In this document: positions 11,996-24,499 of the stretch, in pieces
How the letters are laid out: each line of letters starts with the position of its first letter
Numbering within the stretch: the stretch's first letter is position 1
DNA from: Setophaga petechia
Taxonomy: Eukaryota; Chordata; Aves; Passeriformes; Parulidae
Length of the DNA stretch: 64,000 bases
Direction: 5' to 3'
Assembly: GCA_024362935.1 (NCBI GenBank)
Contig: JANCRA010000032.1
Span: forward strand, 1,550,001 to 1,614,000
Notes under the pieces: generated by a model
Database searches by the model: none
What the model was told of the DNA's origin: nothing
The model's input: the letters and a program-made list of their open reading frames with translations, nothing else
Made by a program: the position numbers and the translations under genes

Positions 11996-12901
11996 TCACT
12001 GAGAAAGATGTGACCACATTGCTGAGGGTGCACTGGGCATTAGCCCAACTGTTCCTGTAAGGTTGTCTATCCTAGATGTTAGATGAACGCTTTCTTTTAG
12101 CAAAATATTCTGACTTTTGCTAATGAAAGGGCCCCCTAAAATATCCCATGCTACCCATGTTATAAAGCTTTCCTCTTATCTAATTCTTAGGAAAATTACC
12201 CAAAATTATCAGAATATTCTAAGGAAAATTACTCCTCTATCTGGTGGTGCATCAAGATCTTCAAAGATTATTGGAGTTCCCCAGAGTTCAGGCTAACCAA
12301 ATTATTTATGGTTGTTGCTAGAGGCTGCTATCCAGTACCACAGTATGGAGGGGGCCTTTCTAAAGAAAAAAAAACCAAAATAAATTTGTCAATCCATGGA
12401 GTTTTTTAGCAAAATGACTCCTGAACTCATGCTATGCCATCATGCAGTCTGCTCCAGGTTGTCTTTCCTGAAGTTTGGACTTATGCAAGTATTTTAGCTC
12501 TTTCTATCTCTCTGAGCTGCACATATAAAACAGAGATTTGCACCAAATTTTCTTTAACTTGGGATATCACCGGCTCCCTGTGTTTGCTCCTTTGGGCTTC
12601 CTGTGCAGAAATGACCAGAGTGCTCAAGCAATTCCCTTCCTCCTGATGGGAATCTCAAGCATTTTTATTCATTCATAAGTATCCACAAGAGACATTTCCT
12701 AAGGGAAAGTTTGGCCTAATGCTAGCCAGCCCTTGGGACAATGTGAGGTGTGTGTGTGTACGTGGGGGCACAGGCACACCTGTGTGTCTGCTCCCACACT
12801 CTTCCAAGGCAGTCGCGCATCTTACTGAGGACTGTGTCAGCATTGCACTCCCATTCCTGGCCTTTCAACCATCCTCTAATATGGGAAAATAAAACCTAGC
12901 T
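11996..12901. other. Intergenic DNA between a CR1 and an LTR
   Basis: No gene recognised. A short G/T-rich run 'tgtgtgtgt' lies at about 12750. The open frames here are shadows. Confidence 0.4.
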
Positions 12902-12908
12902 GCTGCAG

Positions 12909-13359
12909 TGTGATGTAATAGCCTGTCTCAGTCATCCCGGTTCTTTCTCCAGGTGTGCCAATAACCTCTCCCTTCCCCTCCCTTGCTCCCTGCTGAGTGC
13001 TGTCGGTCAATCTTGGCATTCCATAAAGGGCGAAGTGATTGTGATTGGCGAAGTTCAAAAGTGCCTCTCAGCCCTGGGGACATTGGGCCATCCACGTGTC
13101 ATTTGTCCCTTGAGACTTCCCCCCCCTTTACCTGGTTGGTGGGATCCCTACCCCTTCCCTCCCCTCTCCCTGGGGTTAAAAGACACAGCAACCCCGCGGT
13201 TCGACAGTTTGCTGGAGCTGTTGCTGCATTCAGAGGCCTGTGTGCCAGGAATAAAGCTCTGGATAGAAGCCCTCCAGCAGAACCAACACCTCACCTTAAA
13301 ACTTCTCTGCCAGAGGTAAACCTGAGCTCCTGCAAGCCTGGACTTGTCCCAAGCGCCCA
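12909..13359 (+). mobile_element. Probable solo LTR of an endogenous retrovirus
   Basis: A 451-bp block more GC-rich than its flanks, with LTR architecture in + orientation: it starts TGTGATG and ends GCGCCCA (TG...CA termini). An inverted CCAAT box ('gattgg') lies near 13039, a TATA-like 'ttaaaag' at 13176-13182, and a polyadenylation signal AATAAA at 13250-13255, with about 100 bp (U5-sized) after it. The seven bases 'gctgcag' occur immediately before the start (12902-12908) and immediately after the end (13360-13366), which fits a target-site duplication, although 7 bp is longer than the 4-6 bp usual for ERVs. No internal retroviral coding region or second LTR is present, so a solo LTR from recombination is likely. 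Family assignment is not possible from sight; it resembles passerine ERV LTRs. Confidence 0.65.
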
Positions 13360-13366
13360 GCTGCAG

Positions 13367-16300
13367 CATCCAGCCAGCCAAAGGTGTCTCTGAGGTGAAA
13401 CCACCTCAGCTGCCACCTCTGGTCAAGCAGCAAGGGCCAGATGAGCCCAGGCATATTCCATTCTGCTATATTGGTATTTAATTCCAATATACCTAGCCAC
13501 CTTCCACATTGGCCAAACCCCTAGGAAAGGACATGGTGCATGCCTGAGAAAGGTGCAGCATCTGGCACGTCTGCCATGTCCAATGGAGCTCCAGAGCTCC
13601 CAGTGGGCTGTGCAGCTTGCCATAACCTCCAGAGTATGCATGTCTGTGTGAGGCACAATCTGGCCCATCATTTCATAAAATCCCCTCAGTTTAGCAGAAA
13701 AATAAGGAGTTGTTACTTAGAAAAATATTTTATTTTTCTAACTATTATTGCTTTTTACTTATTTTTCAAAGTGGATTATGTGCATAAGTGTCAAAGAAAA
13801 CAGATAGGAAAGAAATTACTAAAAGAAGAAAAAATTTGTTTCTGTTATGAGAGCTAGATTCATCTTTCCAGAAGGGGAACTGGAAAATATGATAGAATGT
13901 ACCACATTGAAATGTAGAAGCTGTCAGCTCTATCATTTCCTTTTTCAGTCTAGTATTAATTACAGTGGACTTGTAGCAATTTCACTTAACACTGAAGGGA
14001 TCATATTAAGGTGGGAATAAAGGCTGACAAAATACATGTTTTATTCAATTTGCTACTGTCTTAAAGAATGAGGTCTTAAACTTTCTGCAAGTTATTAGAT
14101 TATATGCATTGAAGAAAAAGCAAAAAAAATTTTAAAGCATAATATTACATTGATTTCTATAGCAAAAAGGAAATTTGGTCCGAAGTTCAGTGAACTATAG
14201 TATATTTTCATTATAGATACTTTTGCTGAGAGATTCTGTTAAGATTTAAAACTGCTGCTGAGTGCATGCAGTGAAATAGCAAATCTCTGTACAGTTATAA
14301 GCACATAGAATGGGAACACTGGCACAGACCAAAACACCCTAATCAGTGATTCCCCCTAAATTTACAGAAAATTAATAAGAAGAGGACAAGTACTTACTCA
14401 ACTGCTGAAGGAGGGAGCAGTCCCCTTGTGCTGAGCAGCAAAGAAAGCCTGGGAAGGCTGTGAGAGAGTCCAGCCTCTCATCCCCTCCTGCTATGGTCCT
14501 GCTCTGTTCTAGGTGTCAGTCAGAGTTCCCACTCTGCCTGAGGTCCACATGCTGAAAGTTCAAGAGGTTTAGGAAGCTTAAGAAAAAAAAAAAATCCATG
14601 GTGGTAGTGTGGAAGCAATGAGAAACTTTCTGATGATCAAGGAATTAATATCTCATTGGCTGAATGGCCAAAATTGCATTCTGTGGTACCCAGCATTCCA
14701 GGGAAAGTCAGTTCTTCTATAACTCCCAGGTTCTAACAATCTGCAGCTTAAAGTTAAATGTTAATTGATATTTAATCATATATAATACATCTTTCTATAT
14801 AAGAGTTCTGCATGCCAACTTAAGGGTATTAGGATGTCTGAAATACTGTAAAATAGATGTCTAATTGATTTATTTTGCTTAAAGCACTGCTAAATGTAGA
14901 CTTGCTTTCTATATGGGAAAATATAATTTATGTTTCCTAGAAGTTACAACAAAGTATTAGGCATTATATTCTCTTCCCTAATATTAGTATGAGGCTAATA
15001 TTCTCTTCCCTATCTGCCAGGAAAACCTTCTAACCAGGACTCACAGCCTGACATTGATAAATGATTTAATTCTGTAGTGTTTGCCCCATATTCCTCAAGT
15101 GGGATTTTTAAATAGAGATTAATAACTGCTCTCCTCTCTGAGGTTTCAGACGTCCCAGTTTTACAATGTCTAATAGATATGTACACACAGCATTTGAGAA
15201 CTTTGAAAGAAAAATACCAAATACAGGTGAAAATTATGTTAGGACCTTTTAGCCAGCTTGCATGCATGGTACAATTTATAAAGCTTATGATAACAAAGCC
15301 AATTTAGAGATTCTAGTGGATGACTAAACACTGAATGAGTATGAATAAAGGGGTATGAATATGAATTTTTTTATTGTTGCTTACAGACAATAGAAAAGTA
15401 CTTCAGGCATATCCAAACCTGTTTATGAAACTCTTGATAAAGTGAGGTGTTGAAATGTGTGCTCTGGATTTCATAAGTGTTTTTTCAGACTTAATTACTT
15501 CACAGTGTCTTCAATAAAGATGGAGGGAATTTTGAAACTTCATTTTACTAAAAGTATATTTTAAAATTTCATCCTTAAAAGCTTTTTGTTTGTTTGGATT
15601 TTTTAAAATATATTTACCAAGATAAAGCAGAGATCTGAGAGCATTCTAATGTCACTGGATGTTTATCTTGCATTTAAAGAAAATAAAAGTTTTAGCACCA
15701 CTGCTACAGATAGGGGAATGTCCCGATATATTCAGGACAGTTTCAGTGTTCAGATTCACATCTCAAAATCCTGTACAATAAAAACAGTGTTAGTTCTTGT
15801 GATGCATTTTTAAAGCAAAGAACATTTCCATGTTTTCCAATTCATAGAACATTTCCAATCTTTCATAGACTGGCATGACTATTTAACTACACTTTACAGT
15901 TCTCTCACCCTCACACTTGATGTGCAGTAGGGAAAATGCAAAGATGCATAGGCTCCTTTACCAGCTTGTTTCTCTTTTAAATCAAAACTTCTGATGATTA
16001 AAGAAGAGCAGATAAAAGAAAGTACAGCTCGAGGCTATGATATAATGCACTTAGAGGTCCCAAAGGCAATATTCTTAACATCTACAACCAACCCTGAAAC
16101 ATAACAGAGGAATGTAAATGTTAGGGCTGGGCTCTTAAATTCAAGTTTCCTGACACACTGTGGGCTGACAGCTTTTGAATTTATAAAGACCTCCTATCTA
16201 AACAACCAAAAGAGCTAAAGATCACTTAGAATAATTATTTTGATCTGTACTTGCAAAGCAGTAGCAACCTTTGAGAAAGTATTACCATGTACATATCCAG

Positions 16301-17829
16301 GCAATTATTTCATCTGATGGTATATGGTTTCATCATCTTAAAATTGCTCTTCCATGCATAGCAGGAGACTAGTTCTATCTGTAAAAGTGTGTGTCAGGGG
16401 ATTCATAATCCATTTTAAGTATTTGTGTACAACTGCATACACTTAACATCTTTTAGAATGGATCAAGAAATTTTTCTTCCTCGTGATATTTTTTCAAATG
16501 ACTGAAATAGTTGAGTCTTTAATGGAAATGCCTTCTCTTAGTTCAGGGGTTCTTACATAGTATTATTAAAAACAAAATCAAAACAACAACAAAAAGAATA
16601 ACCAACAAAGGAAAGTATTTTTATTTTTCTGTGGGTGCCTAAAAAACCAAGGGATGAGCCACAGAAATTTCTTTGGAGACCAAAGGCACCTTAATTTTTT
16701 TACCATAAAAGTACCTGAGGAGTATCTAATGGGCCCTGTCAAACTGATGTGCTCCTTGGCATGGCTATTGCACAACAGCTCTGAGTTCAGCACAGAGCAT
16801 GTTAGCAACACCTGCTTGCAGTCAAAACTGTCATGATATTGGGCCAAAGTGACCTCTTCATTTTGTAATATGGGTCGTTGAAAACCATGCACAATGTCCA
16901 TGAGGATGCCTGATTAAGAACTCAGGGCTCTCTTCTGCCTCTGTGAACTTTGCATGGAAAACTCAATCTCTCTGTGGGGAGCTGCCCTTCACAGTCATGA
17001 AGTTTTCAAGGGTGGCATCAGCTATTCTTTAATGAACTAATTTTAATTTTTCCAAGACTATTAACTTTCATTCTCAAAGCTAAAACAAACAAACAAACAA
17101 AACAAAAACCAAAACAAAACACTTACAAGGAATTTAAGAGCTTGAGAGAGTAGGCTTTTTTAATAATCATAAATGTTTCTGCCACCAAAATTGACATGAA
17201 TCCCAATACACCTTAAAATTCAATGTACATCACATCTTTTATAATATGGATATGCTTATTGAACACATATTCTGGTCTGTGAAATGTAAAGAGGTTTATT
17301 TCTAAAGGTTTATATGAGCACTAGCTGCATCTGAAATTTTTTCTTTCTGAGTAAATGCATATTTTACAACAGCTCTCTAATAGCTCAGGAGAGTTAGAAG
17401 GACACTAGCAAAGTTTTTATCACTCTGGGATGTATTCAAGTGCTTCAGAGGATCAAAGTATAGAAATCAAAAATATGCAACTGAATGAATTTCTGATGTA
17501 AGAGAAGTAAAATCAGTGGTTTATCTGGGCCAGTGGAAAGTGAAGTAATGAAAACAACAGAAATTTTAAGGTGTGAAAGTTATTTAACTGCTGGCTTATG
17601 GTAAACCAGAAACATGTATTTCTGATTGCACTGAAGATAACCATTCCCAGAGTGAATCAAGCCAGCGTTGTGTCAGTTTGCTGTCACCTGGCAATGGGCA
17701 GTAGTAGTACTTTGGGAAAGGCATACAAAACAGCACAGATACAACCCAATTCTTTCCCAGGTATAAACTTTCATTTTCAAGCAGTCTGAGGTTTATGGAC
17801 TTTTCTCAGGCGGAGGGAGCATTCACATC
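13367..17829. other. Intergenic DNA, no gene recognised
   Basis: About 4.5 kb, AT-rich. The start (13367-13460) is still GC-rich and may belong to the same repeat as the preceding LTR if the LTR end is misplaced. A small palindrome 'tatattgg...ccaatata' lies at 13471-13495. A CAAA-rich tract is listed separately. No exon recognised. Confidence 0.45.
17081..17121. repeat. CAAA-rich low-complexity tract
   Basis: Runs of 'caaa' and 'caaaa' units without G on the + strand. Simple sequence, possibly the decayed A-rich tail of a retroposed element, but nothing upstream identifies one. Confidence 0.8.
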
Positions 17830-18440
17830 ATTGATCTTAATATCTATTGATGGAGCTTCTTCTCATGCATTTGTCTAATGGATTCTTGAGCCCATTTATA
17901 TCTTTGACCTCCACAGCTTCTTCTGGCGATGAGCCCTACAATTTAATTATGCATTGTGTGATAAAGGACTTCATATTGTTTGCTTTGAACTGACCACCTG
18001 ATCATCTGAGTGCTTCTCTGTTTTTTCTAGTACATATGATCTCTGTTTTTTCTAGTATGCATGACAGCAAATCATTTAGGCAGCCTATAACTTCATATAC
18101 ATCCATCATCTCCCTCCTCCCTCAGCTGCCTTCCTGACTTAAGTGTCTCAGCCAAAATCTTGTTCTTCCTACCAAATCCATTCCATAGTTCTATTCATCC
18201 CTGTAGCTCTTTCCTGTACATTTATTGAGCTCTCAAGCTCTTTGAGATGGAAGAGAACAGCACAGATCTTCAAGGCTGTGGGTAGAACACAGATTCCTAC
18301 AATACTGTACTGATCCTATTTTGTTTCATTAATTCCCTCCTTGTTCTTAGCACTTGTTTACCTTTTTGACCTCTGCTGAGCATGGAGCTGGAACCTTCAC
18401 TAAACTGTTTGCAGTGACACTGAGATCTTCAGTGTCAGGA
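17830..18440 (-). mobile_element. Old CR1-like LINE fragment, reverse orientation
   Basis: The + strand shows the reverse complement of an ancient CR1/L3-like 3' region: 'ctccacagcttcttctggcgatgag' near 17911, 'acaatttaattatgcattgtgtgataaa' near 17939, 'tgacctctgctgagcatggagctg' near 18368. This pattern is known in old amniote CR1 copies shared with turtles and crocodiles. It is far more diverged than the other CR1s in the window. A short internal duplication of 'ctctgttttttctagta' (about 18024-18057) lies inside it. No coding capacity. Boundaries are approximate. Confidence 0.55.
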
Positions 18441-20039
18441 CAATGGAAAATTTATGCACTGGTCTTGTGTGTGTTTTTGTGGCTTTCTCTATGCCTATTA
18501 TTTTTATATTTGGAAATAGAATGCATTAAAAAGAAAAGAGGAAATAAATTCTGTTGGCTAAAATAATGCTATAGAAACTAGAGAACTTGGACTAGAACTA
18601 GGCACACTCAAAAATATCACTGATTAAATGTGAGCAAACAGGAGTCTACAGCTTGACATAGCCTCACTTCATCCTTCTTATCTTGCTCTGAAATGCCAAC
18701 AAACGGGTTTGTAGACTTGCTAATTCATTGGCATGTTTCTGAGCAGTACTAAACTTCCCATCTCTGGCTGATGTCAAAAGGAGTCAAGACTGGCTTGTCC
18801 TCATAGAAGTGGAACTGAAGAGTATTGTTCTGGTAACTGTTTATACTATGTGACATTGTCACTTCCATACTATTTGTGGAGCTTGATGCTGGGAAAAATG
18901 ATTTTCTAGAGAGGTTATGAAAGATCAAGGATGCTATAATGTCATCATAATTACATGTAACTTGGTCATCAGTATTACATAAAAGCATATTGAATGCTTA
19001 CTTAACATAACATTTGAATAAATCATGTTTAAAATCATGTTCACTGAAACATTTATTTCAGCTAGAGCTACATAGTTTAAGCTGCTCATACATAAACATT
19101 TTTGGCATTATTTATGAAAACTTGGCTTGCATCCACTTAATTTATATTTTAAAAAATAAGAGATAGCTATGTGAATCTCATATTTATAGCAAAAACTTCC
19201 ATCGTCTGCTGCTTACTGAGGTTTCAGCAGATCTACAATGGTAATTCAATAACTGTGTCTACAATATCCTGGGAGTTTTAAACACAGCTTCCCATTTTTG
19301 CATTTGACATTTTAGTCTGTACTTTCTTACTTTTCTTGATAGGCTTCTAGGTACTAAAAATAATTAGTTAGTGCCTATCATGCTATGTGACAGTGATGCC
19401 CTTGCATACCTACCATGGTTAGCAAGGGTTGAACCTCCTAAAAAAAGTTAATTTTATTGATTCATTGATGCAAGTGCCTCACTGCTTCTGAAGTTTCTGG
19501 AGGGAGAGTTTGCAAATTGGGTTGAACAGTCCTGAAGTAGAAGCCTAAAATCAGCTGTTCTAGGGAGGAAAATTTACAGTTGGGCTTTGCCTTTGTAACC
19601 AATAGTTATTGCACCAAAGCCATGTAAAATGGGCTTCACTCGCCCTCTATTGTGTATGCTGGCTCAACCAGCAGCTCTATTTTCTTCATTTCAAAGTGAA
19701 TAAGGCTCAAACATGAGGTGTACATTCCCCGAGCCAGTGGAGAGGGAGTTTAGCATCACAGTTTTTTTTCTTCCTGTTTGAAAATAACTTATGTGAGATG
19801 TACTCTGAGAATTCTTCCCAAAGAAGAAAAAGCAAGTATTTTTCTGTCAGTTGTGGCCTTCCATGTTCAGATGCTTTCGAATCTGAAGCTAAAATATCTC
19901 ACTTCCTTACTGTTATCATTGTCTAACAAGCTATAAAATTAGCCTTTGTATCTATATTTTCACGCTGAATCATTTTGTTAGATACATAATGTCAGGAGTC
20001 CTTGTTAAGCACCCTGTGACTCACTAGCAGTGAGGTATA
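18441..20039. other. Intergenic DNA, no gene recognised
   Basis: AT-rich, unique-looking sequence with no recognisable exon, RNA gene or repeat. Confidence 0.45.
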
Positions 20040-20645
20040 AAATCATAGAATGGTTTGGGTTGGAAGGGACCTTAAAGATCATTTAGCTCCAATCCCCTTA
20101 CCATGGGCAGGGACACCTTCCACTAGACCAGGTTTCTCAGAGCCCCATCCAGCCTGGTCTTGAACACTTCCAGGGATTGGGCACCCTCAACAACCTGTTC
20201 TAGTATCTCACCACTGTCATAGTTTGAATTTTTTTTTTCAATCTGGATGAACTCCCTTTTAGTCAGAATCCAGTTCTCTTTGTATGGTAACTATAGTACC
20301 TCTCCATCTTTCTTATATGTTCTCTTTAGGTATTGGAAGGTTGCAATTAGATAATCCCAAAGCCTTCTCTTCTCCAGACTGAACAAACCCCACTTGTCTC
20401 AGCCTTTCCTCACAGGAGAAGTTCTCCACCCCTCCAATCATCTTGGTGCTCCTCCTCTGGACTTGCTCCAAGAGGTCCATCTCCTTCCTGTTCTGGGGAT
20501 CCCAGGGGTGGATGCAGCACTCCATGTGGGGTTTCACCTCACCCTGCTGGCCATGCTGCTTTTGATGTAGTCCAGCATACAATTTGCTTTCTGGGCTCCA
20601 AGTGCACATTGCTGGGTCATATCCAGCCTCTCATCCACTGCCACT
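20040..20645 (-). mobile_element. CR1 LINE 3' end, reverse orientation
   Basis: The + strand begins with the unmistakable reverse complement of the avian CR1 3' terminus: 'aatcatagaatggtttgggttgg' at 20041 followed by 'aagggaccttaaagatcat'. It continues through 'gggcagggacaccttccactagacc' near 20106 and 'ccagcctggtcttgaacacttccaggga' near 20149. The segment at 20313-20609 read on the - strand gives the CR1 ORF2 tail, with an EMDLLEQVQRRSTKMIGGVE block and CEERLRQVG. The middle (20220-20300) is more diverged. The copy is 5' truncated near 20645 and inactive. It is among the better preserved CR1s here. Confidence 0.95.
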
Positions 20646-23600
20646 GCTTTGTATTGCACCCTTAATTCAAAAAGATTGATCCTTGTTTAAAATTCTACTT
20701 CCATTTGGATAAAAGATTCCAGAAAGTTCAGAATAAAGTATTAACTTTGCAGCTTTTCTGCTTCTTTGCTGCCCACTTGACATTAGCAGAGATATTCTTC
20801 ATGGAACTCCAACCTAAAGACATCTTGGTCTAATAAACTTTTGTAGGGCAATATGCTCAATGTACTGAAACAGATCTTTCCTTCATTCCCATTAAATCAC
20901 ATAAATGGGATATATCTTAGGCAATACTACCTACCCAAAAGTTAGATGTCTTGCTAGCTATGGGTTATATGTTCATAGTTATTAGGTACTTCTGGAGGGT
21001 GATTCATTTACACTATTTTAGTCTATTTCAGCCTCTGGAGTTTCTTTCAGTCTTTGGACTTACATTTGCTGTCCTCACTGATTATATTAGTCCATGGTAA
21101 CTGGCTCAGACTTACACATTTTATCTCTGATGCTTACATCAGCAAGGAGGAATCCCAACCAGAGGCATTCTGACTCATGGTATCATCCAGAAATTGTTTG
21201 GTCTTTAAAAAAACACATAACAGTCTAAGTCTGAAGTTCAGGGAAGTCCTAACATTCCAGCATGGGTTGTTCCTAGCATGTTTTTCTGTATTATATTAGT
21301 GGACCTTCAAGAGAGCTGGAAAGAAAAAAAAAGGCGGAAAGATAAACTACTATTTCTGTTATTTTAATAATCCTAGATGCAAAACATTATCTCTTTCTAG
21401 CAACAAAAACTCGACCAGCAGCCATACTGAAACCATATGCCCTCCATTTGATTTACCATCAACAACTGCCTGGCTGCACACACAGCCTCTCTGCTTAATA
21501 GTGGCTCTAGGCAAGTGCATGCATAATATTCAAAGCAGTTTTGTTCTTTTATTAAAGTTGTGATAAGGCGGCAAAGCATTTTAATGGGAATAATCAATTA
21601 TATAATGATATTCATATACAACAAAGTGCTTTTAATATAAGTACTTTTAATGTGCTGCTTTTGTGACGGGGGAATTAATTTTGTAATACTTTCAGAAGTA
21701 TGTCTTCTGCTGGTGCCAGGCAGACAGAGCCACACTAGGAGACTCCTGAACTCCATTTAGTCCTCATTCACAAGAAGGCATTTTTCAATGCAGGAACCAC
21801 ATGATTTTACTACTCTGCTGAATAAGAGAATTTCAACATTAAGATGCGTCTGCATTTTTTTGCAAGAGAAGAAAAAAATGTAGTGCATTATCAGTCTGAA
21901 TAAAAGCTGATTGTGAAACTTCAACACTTAAAAGATCAAATTTGATTCTTTCCTGTTACATTTGCCTGATGGTTTATTTTCCTTATCTCCTTTTGTCATT
22001 ATCATCTCTCTACCAATAAGGAAGCTAATTCCATTCTGCCACTGGCATTTTTGATGATGGATGTCAAAAGTTACAAACACAGAGTGGCCACATATGATGT
22101 TTTGCCCAGTTCTGAAAATTTTCACAAACCTACTAATGAAAGAAAACTCTATTTTATTCAAATTTCTTTTTATCTCATGGGTATGGATCTATTTAGGCAA
22201 TGACATGGAAACCAGATACTTATTCCATCTATACTGTAGGTTTTCATTTAGAAGTAGTGCCCTCTTCCACCCATAGCTAGTTTGCTGTTAAGTCCCATGC
22301 CAGTTGTCATGGTTACAAGTTGAGCTGTGTCTGTCTCCCAGGTGTTTGGGAGCATAGTCCTAAAGGATGATGAAGGCTAAGTTTGCTCCCTGAGTCTCTG
22401 GACCCAGCCTCTGCAAATGCAGTGGATGTTCCAGCACCTTGCAGCAAGTTGCAGTGTGCACTTCAGAAAAAAGCCCAGCCATCTCCTTGTCTCAGCATTG
22501 ACCATATGACTCTACCAATACTTGAGATCCCTAACTATAATCAGGAGATATATTTGGTCAGTGTTCAGGTTTCAGATGCTGCTTCTCTGCTATTCCTCCC
22601 CTTCTCTCTCCTTTGCTGAGCTCAAGAAATTACCCAGTGGGGGTCACGGAGCAACAGAGAGCCAAGAAGTGTGGAGAATAAGTGAAACTGTACTTGAGAA
22701 TATCCATAAAAGCCCAACAGAGCATGCCCAGGTGTGGTTGCAGGCATCCAATACTATGATCTTTAAATCCAGAGCAATGTAGTTTGTGAATCTTGATGCT
22801 AGAACAATCAAAATAACATAAGATACTTTGAAATTTGGAGTAGGATTAATCTGAAGATTAGACGTAGGTGTCTACACAAGACCTGGGTGTTCCCATTATG
22901 TCAACAGAGATCTAGTCAACTGAGTTAATGTAGCCTTTGTACAGAAAGCTGGGGGTACTTCTCTTGGGTGGAATCTGACCTGAGAGTTTCAGCCCAGTTC
23001 TTCCCACACACAAGCATTCTGAGCCATTGCAATTCTCCAAGGTGTCCCCCTGGAACTCCAATTAACTCTCCAGTAAAGTGCGGGTGTTGTGTAGGTCCTG
23101 TGGGGTGACTGGCAACTCTCTGCAGTGTCTCAGGTACCTCAGGACACCTTAAATGGACCAGGTGTTGGCAAATTGAGGTCAGCTCAGTAGCACCCACTCT
23201 GTTTTACACAGCTGGCTATTTCAGGGAGATCCAAGACATGAGAGAGGCCCCATATCTCAGCCTATGCACAAGAGAATTGAGCATGCACAAAAGTCAGCTG
23301 TTAATATTCTTTAGCCAGTGCATATTTAATGGAAAAGGCATAACCACTTTAGGAACAGGGACCAAACCCAGCATCTAACTTTCCCATGCAAGTGGAGCCT
23401 AATGCATCCAAACTCAGGATCATTCATCCCATGCTTTCAGTTGCTTCTCCTTAACTTTTCTAAGTAGACAGGTAAAGTAATGCACAGAGACATAAATCAG
23501 ATTGTAAGATACAAATCAATACTTATTATGGAGTGCCTCTTAGATTCATCACGCCTTCTCAGAAACTACTTAGCTAAAACTTATATTTTATTGCTGATTC

Positions 23601-24338
23601 CAGCAAAGCCAACACATTTCAGACAACAGTTCTTGCTCTCCCTCAAATCACTAGCACTATTTCAGAAGATACTGGTTTTTTCCCCACATGCTCAGGAACA
23701 GTTCAACAGAAAAGTCCAGGGAAAAAAACCCTCTTTTTTATAGTTAAAGAATGCAAAATGTGCTTTGCAAAGTCATGTGGATTTCAATTGAAAACAGCTC
23801 AAAAATATAGACTCTAGCTTTGAATTTTCAATATGCTTTTTTTATATGAACCTCAATGTTTAATCATACCTAAAAGTATTCAAAATATCAGCATTAAATT
23901 ATTTACTCACATTAAGTACAGTGCATTAGATTTCAATGTATTTGTTTAGTTTCATTTATTAAAATAATAATGAATAACTGAATTGGATAATGTTCATCTG
24001 GATCAATTGGAAAGCATTGCTAAAAATTATTCCTGTAGCTCTATCAAAAACATATCTTTTCATTGTGTTTTTCACAAAAGCAGTTACTATTTTTTTCTTT
24101 TTTCATTTCTTGGCAACAGAGTCATGGATCTATAATTAAAAACCCACTTAGGCAATTTCCAAAGGATTATTACAATCTTGTCATGTGAGGGGTTGAACAA
24201 ATCAATTTATAGGTTATTTTTTTCCCACTTCTAGATTCTACAATGATGGTCTGAAAACATCTAGAGCCATAAACAAGGGGGTTTTTTGGCAATGGACACA
24301 AGGCATGTAACTAATATGCTCTTTTTCTCTCTTTTTAG
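20646..24338. other. Intergenic DNA, no gene recognised
   Basis: Mostly AT-rich. The stretch 22845-23215 is more GC-rich and has phrases ('attatgtcaacagagatctag', 'tttgtacagaaagctgg') that look like an old dispersed repeat, but I cannot name the family. A 90-codon - strand frame at 22925-23197 falls in this block and is treated as a shadow. Confidence 0.4.
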
Positions 24339-24386
24339 GAATGCAGTTGAAGAAAACAAAAAATTATATGCAATTTATGACACAAG
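24339..24386 (+). other. Candidate unannotated 48-nt exon
   Basis: Splice signals bracket this 48-nt segment. On the left are a branch-point-like 'taactaat' (24308-24315), a long pyrimidine tract and AG at 24337-24338. On the right is 'acaag' followed by a perfect GTGAGT donor at 24387. One frame is open through it and reads NAVEENKKLYAIYDT plus a leftover AG. That leftover phase equals the phase at the end of GABRB3 exon 1, so joining to GABRB3 exon 2 would stay in frame. Alternatively it joins the acceptor at 24486 (see next entry). I do not recognise the peptide. It could be an upstream exon of GABRB3, an exon of a non-coding transcript, a fossil exon, or chance. Confidence 0.3.
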
Positions 24387-24486
24387 GTGAGTTACTAAAA
24401 TTACTTTAAGCATGTGATTATTATCTGTAATAGAATGTAAATCCTTCAAAATGTTAAAAAATTATTATTAACCTTTTTTTTTCCAG

Positions 24487-24499
24487 AGCCGCAAAGTAA
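24487..24499 (+). other. Candidate terminal-exon coding end after a 100-nt intron
   Basis: A second acceptor, an almost pure pyrimidine tract then 'ccag' ending at 24486, lies exactly 100 nt after the donor at 24387. A branch-like 'tattaac' precedes it. Joining 24386 to 24487 completes the split codon as Arg and adds Ala-Ala-Lys before TAA (24497-24499). No AATAAA follows within the next few hundred bases, which weakens the case for a real 3' end. Confidence 0.2.
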
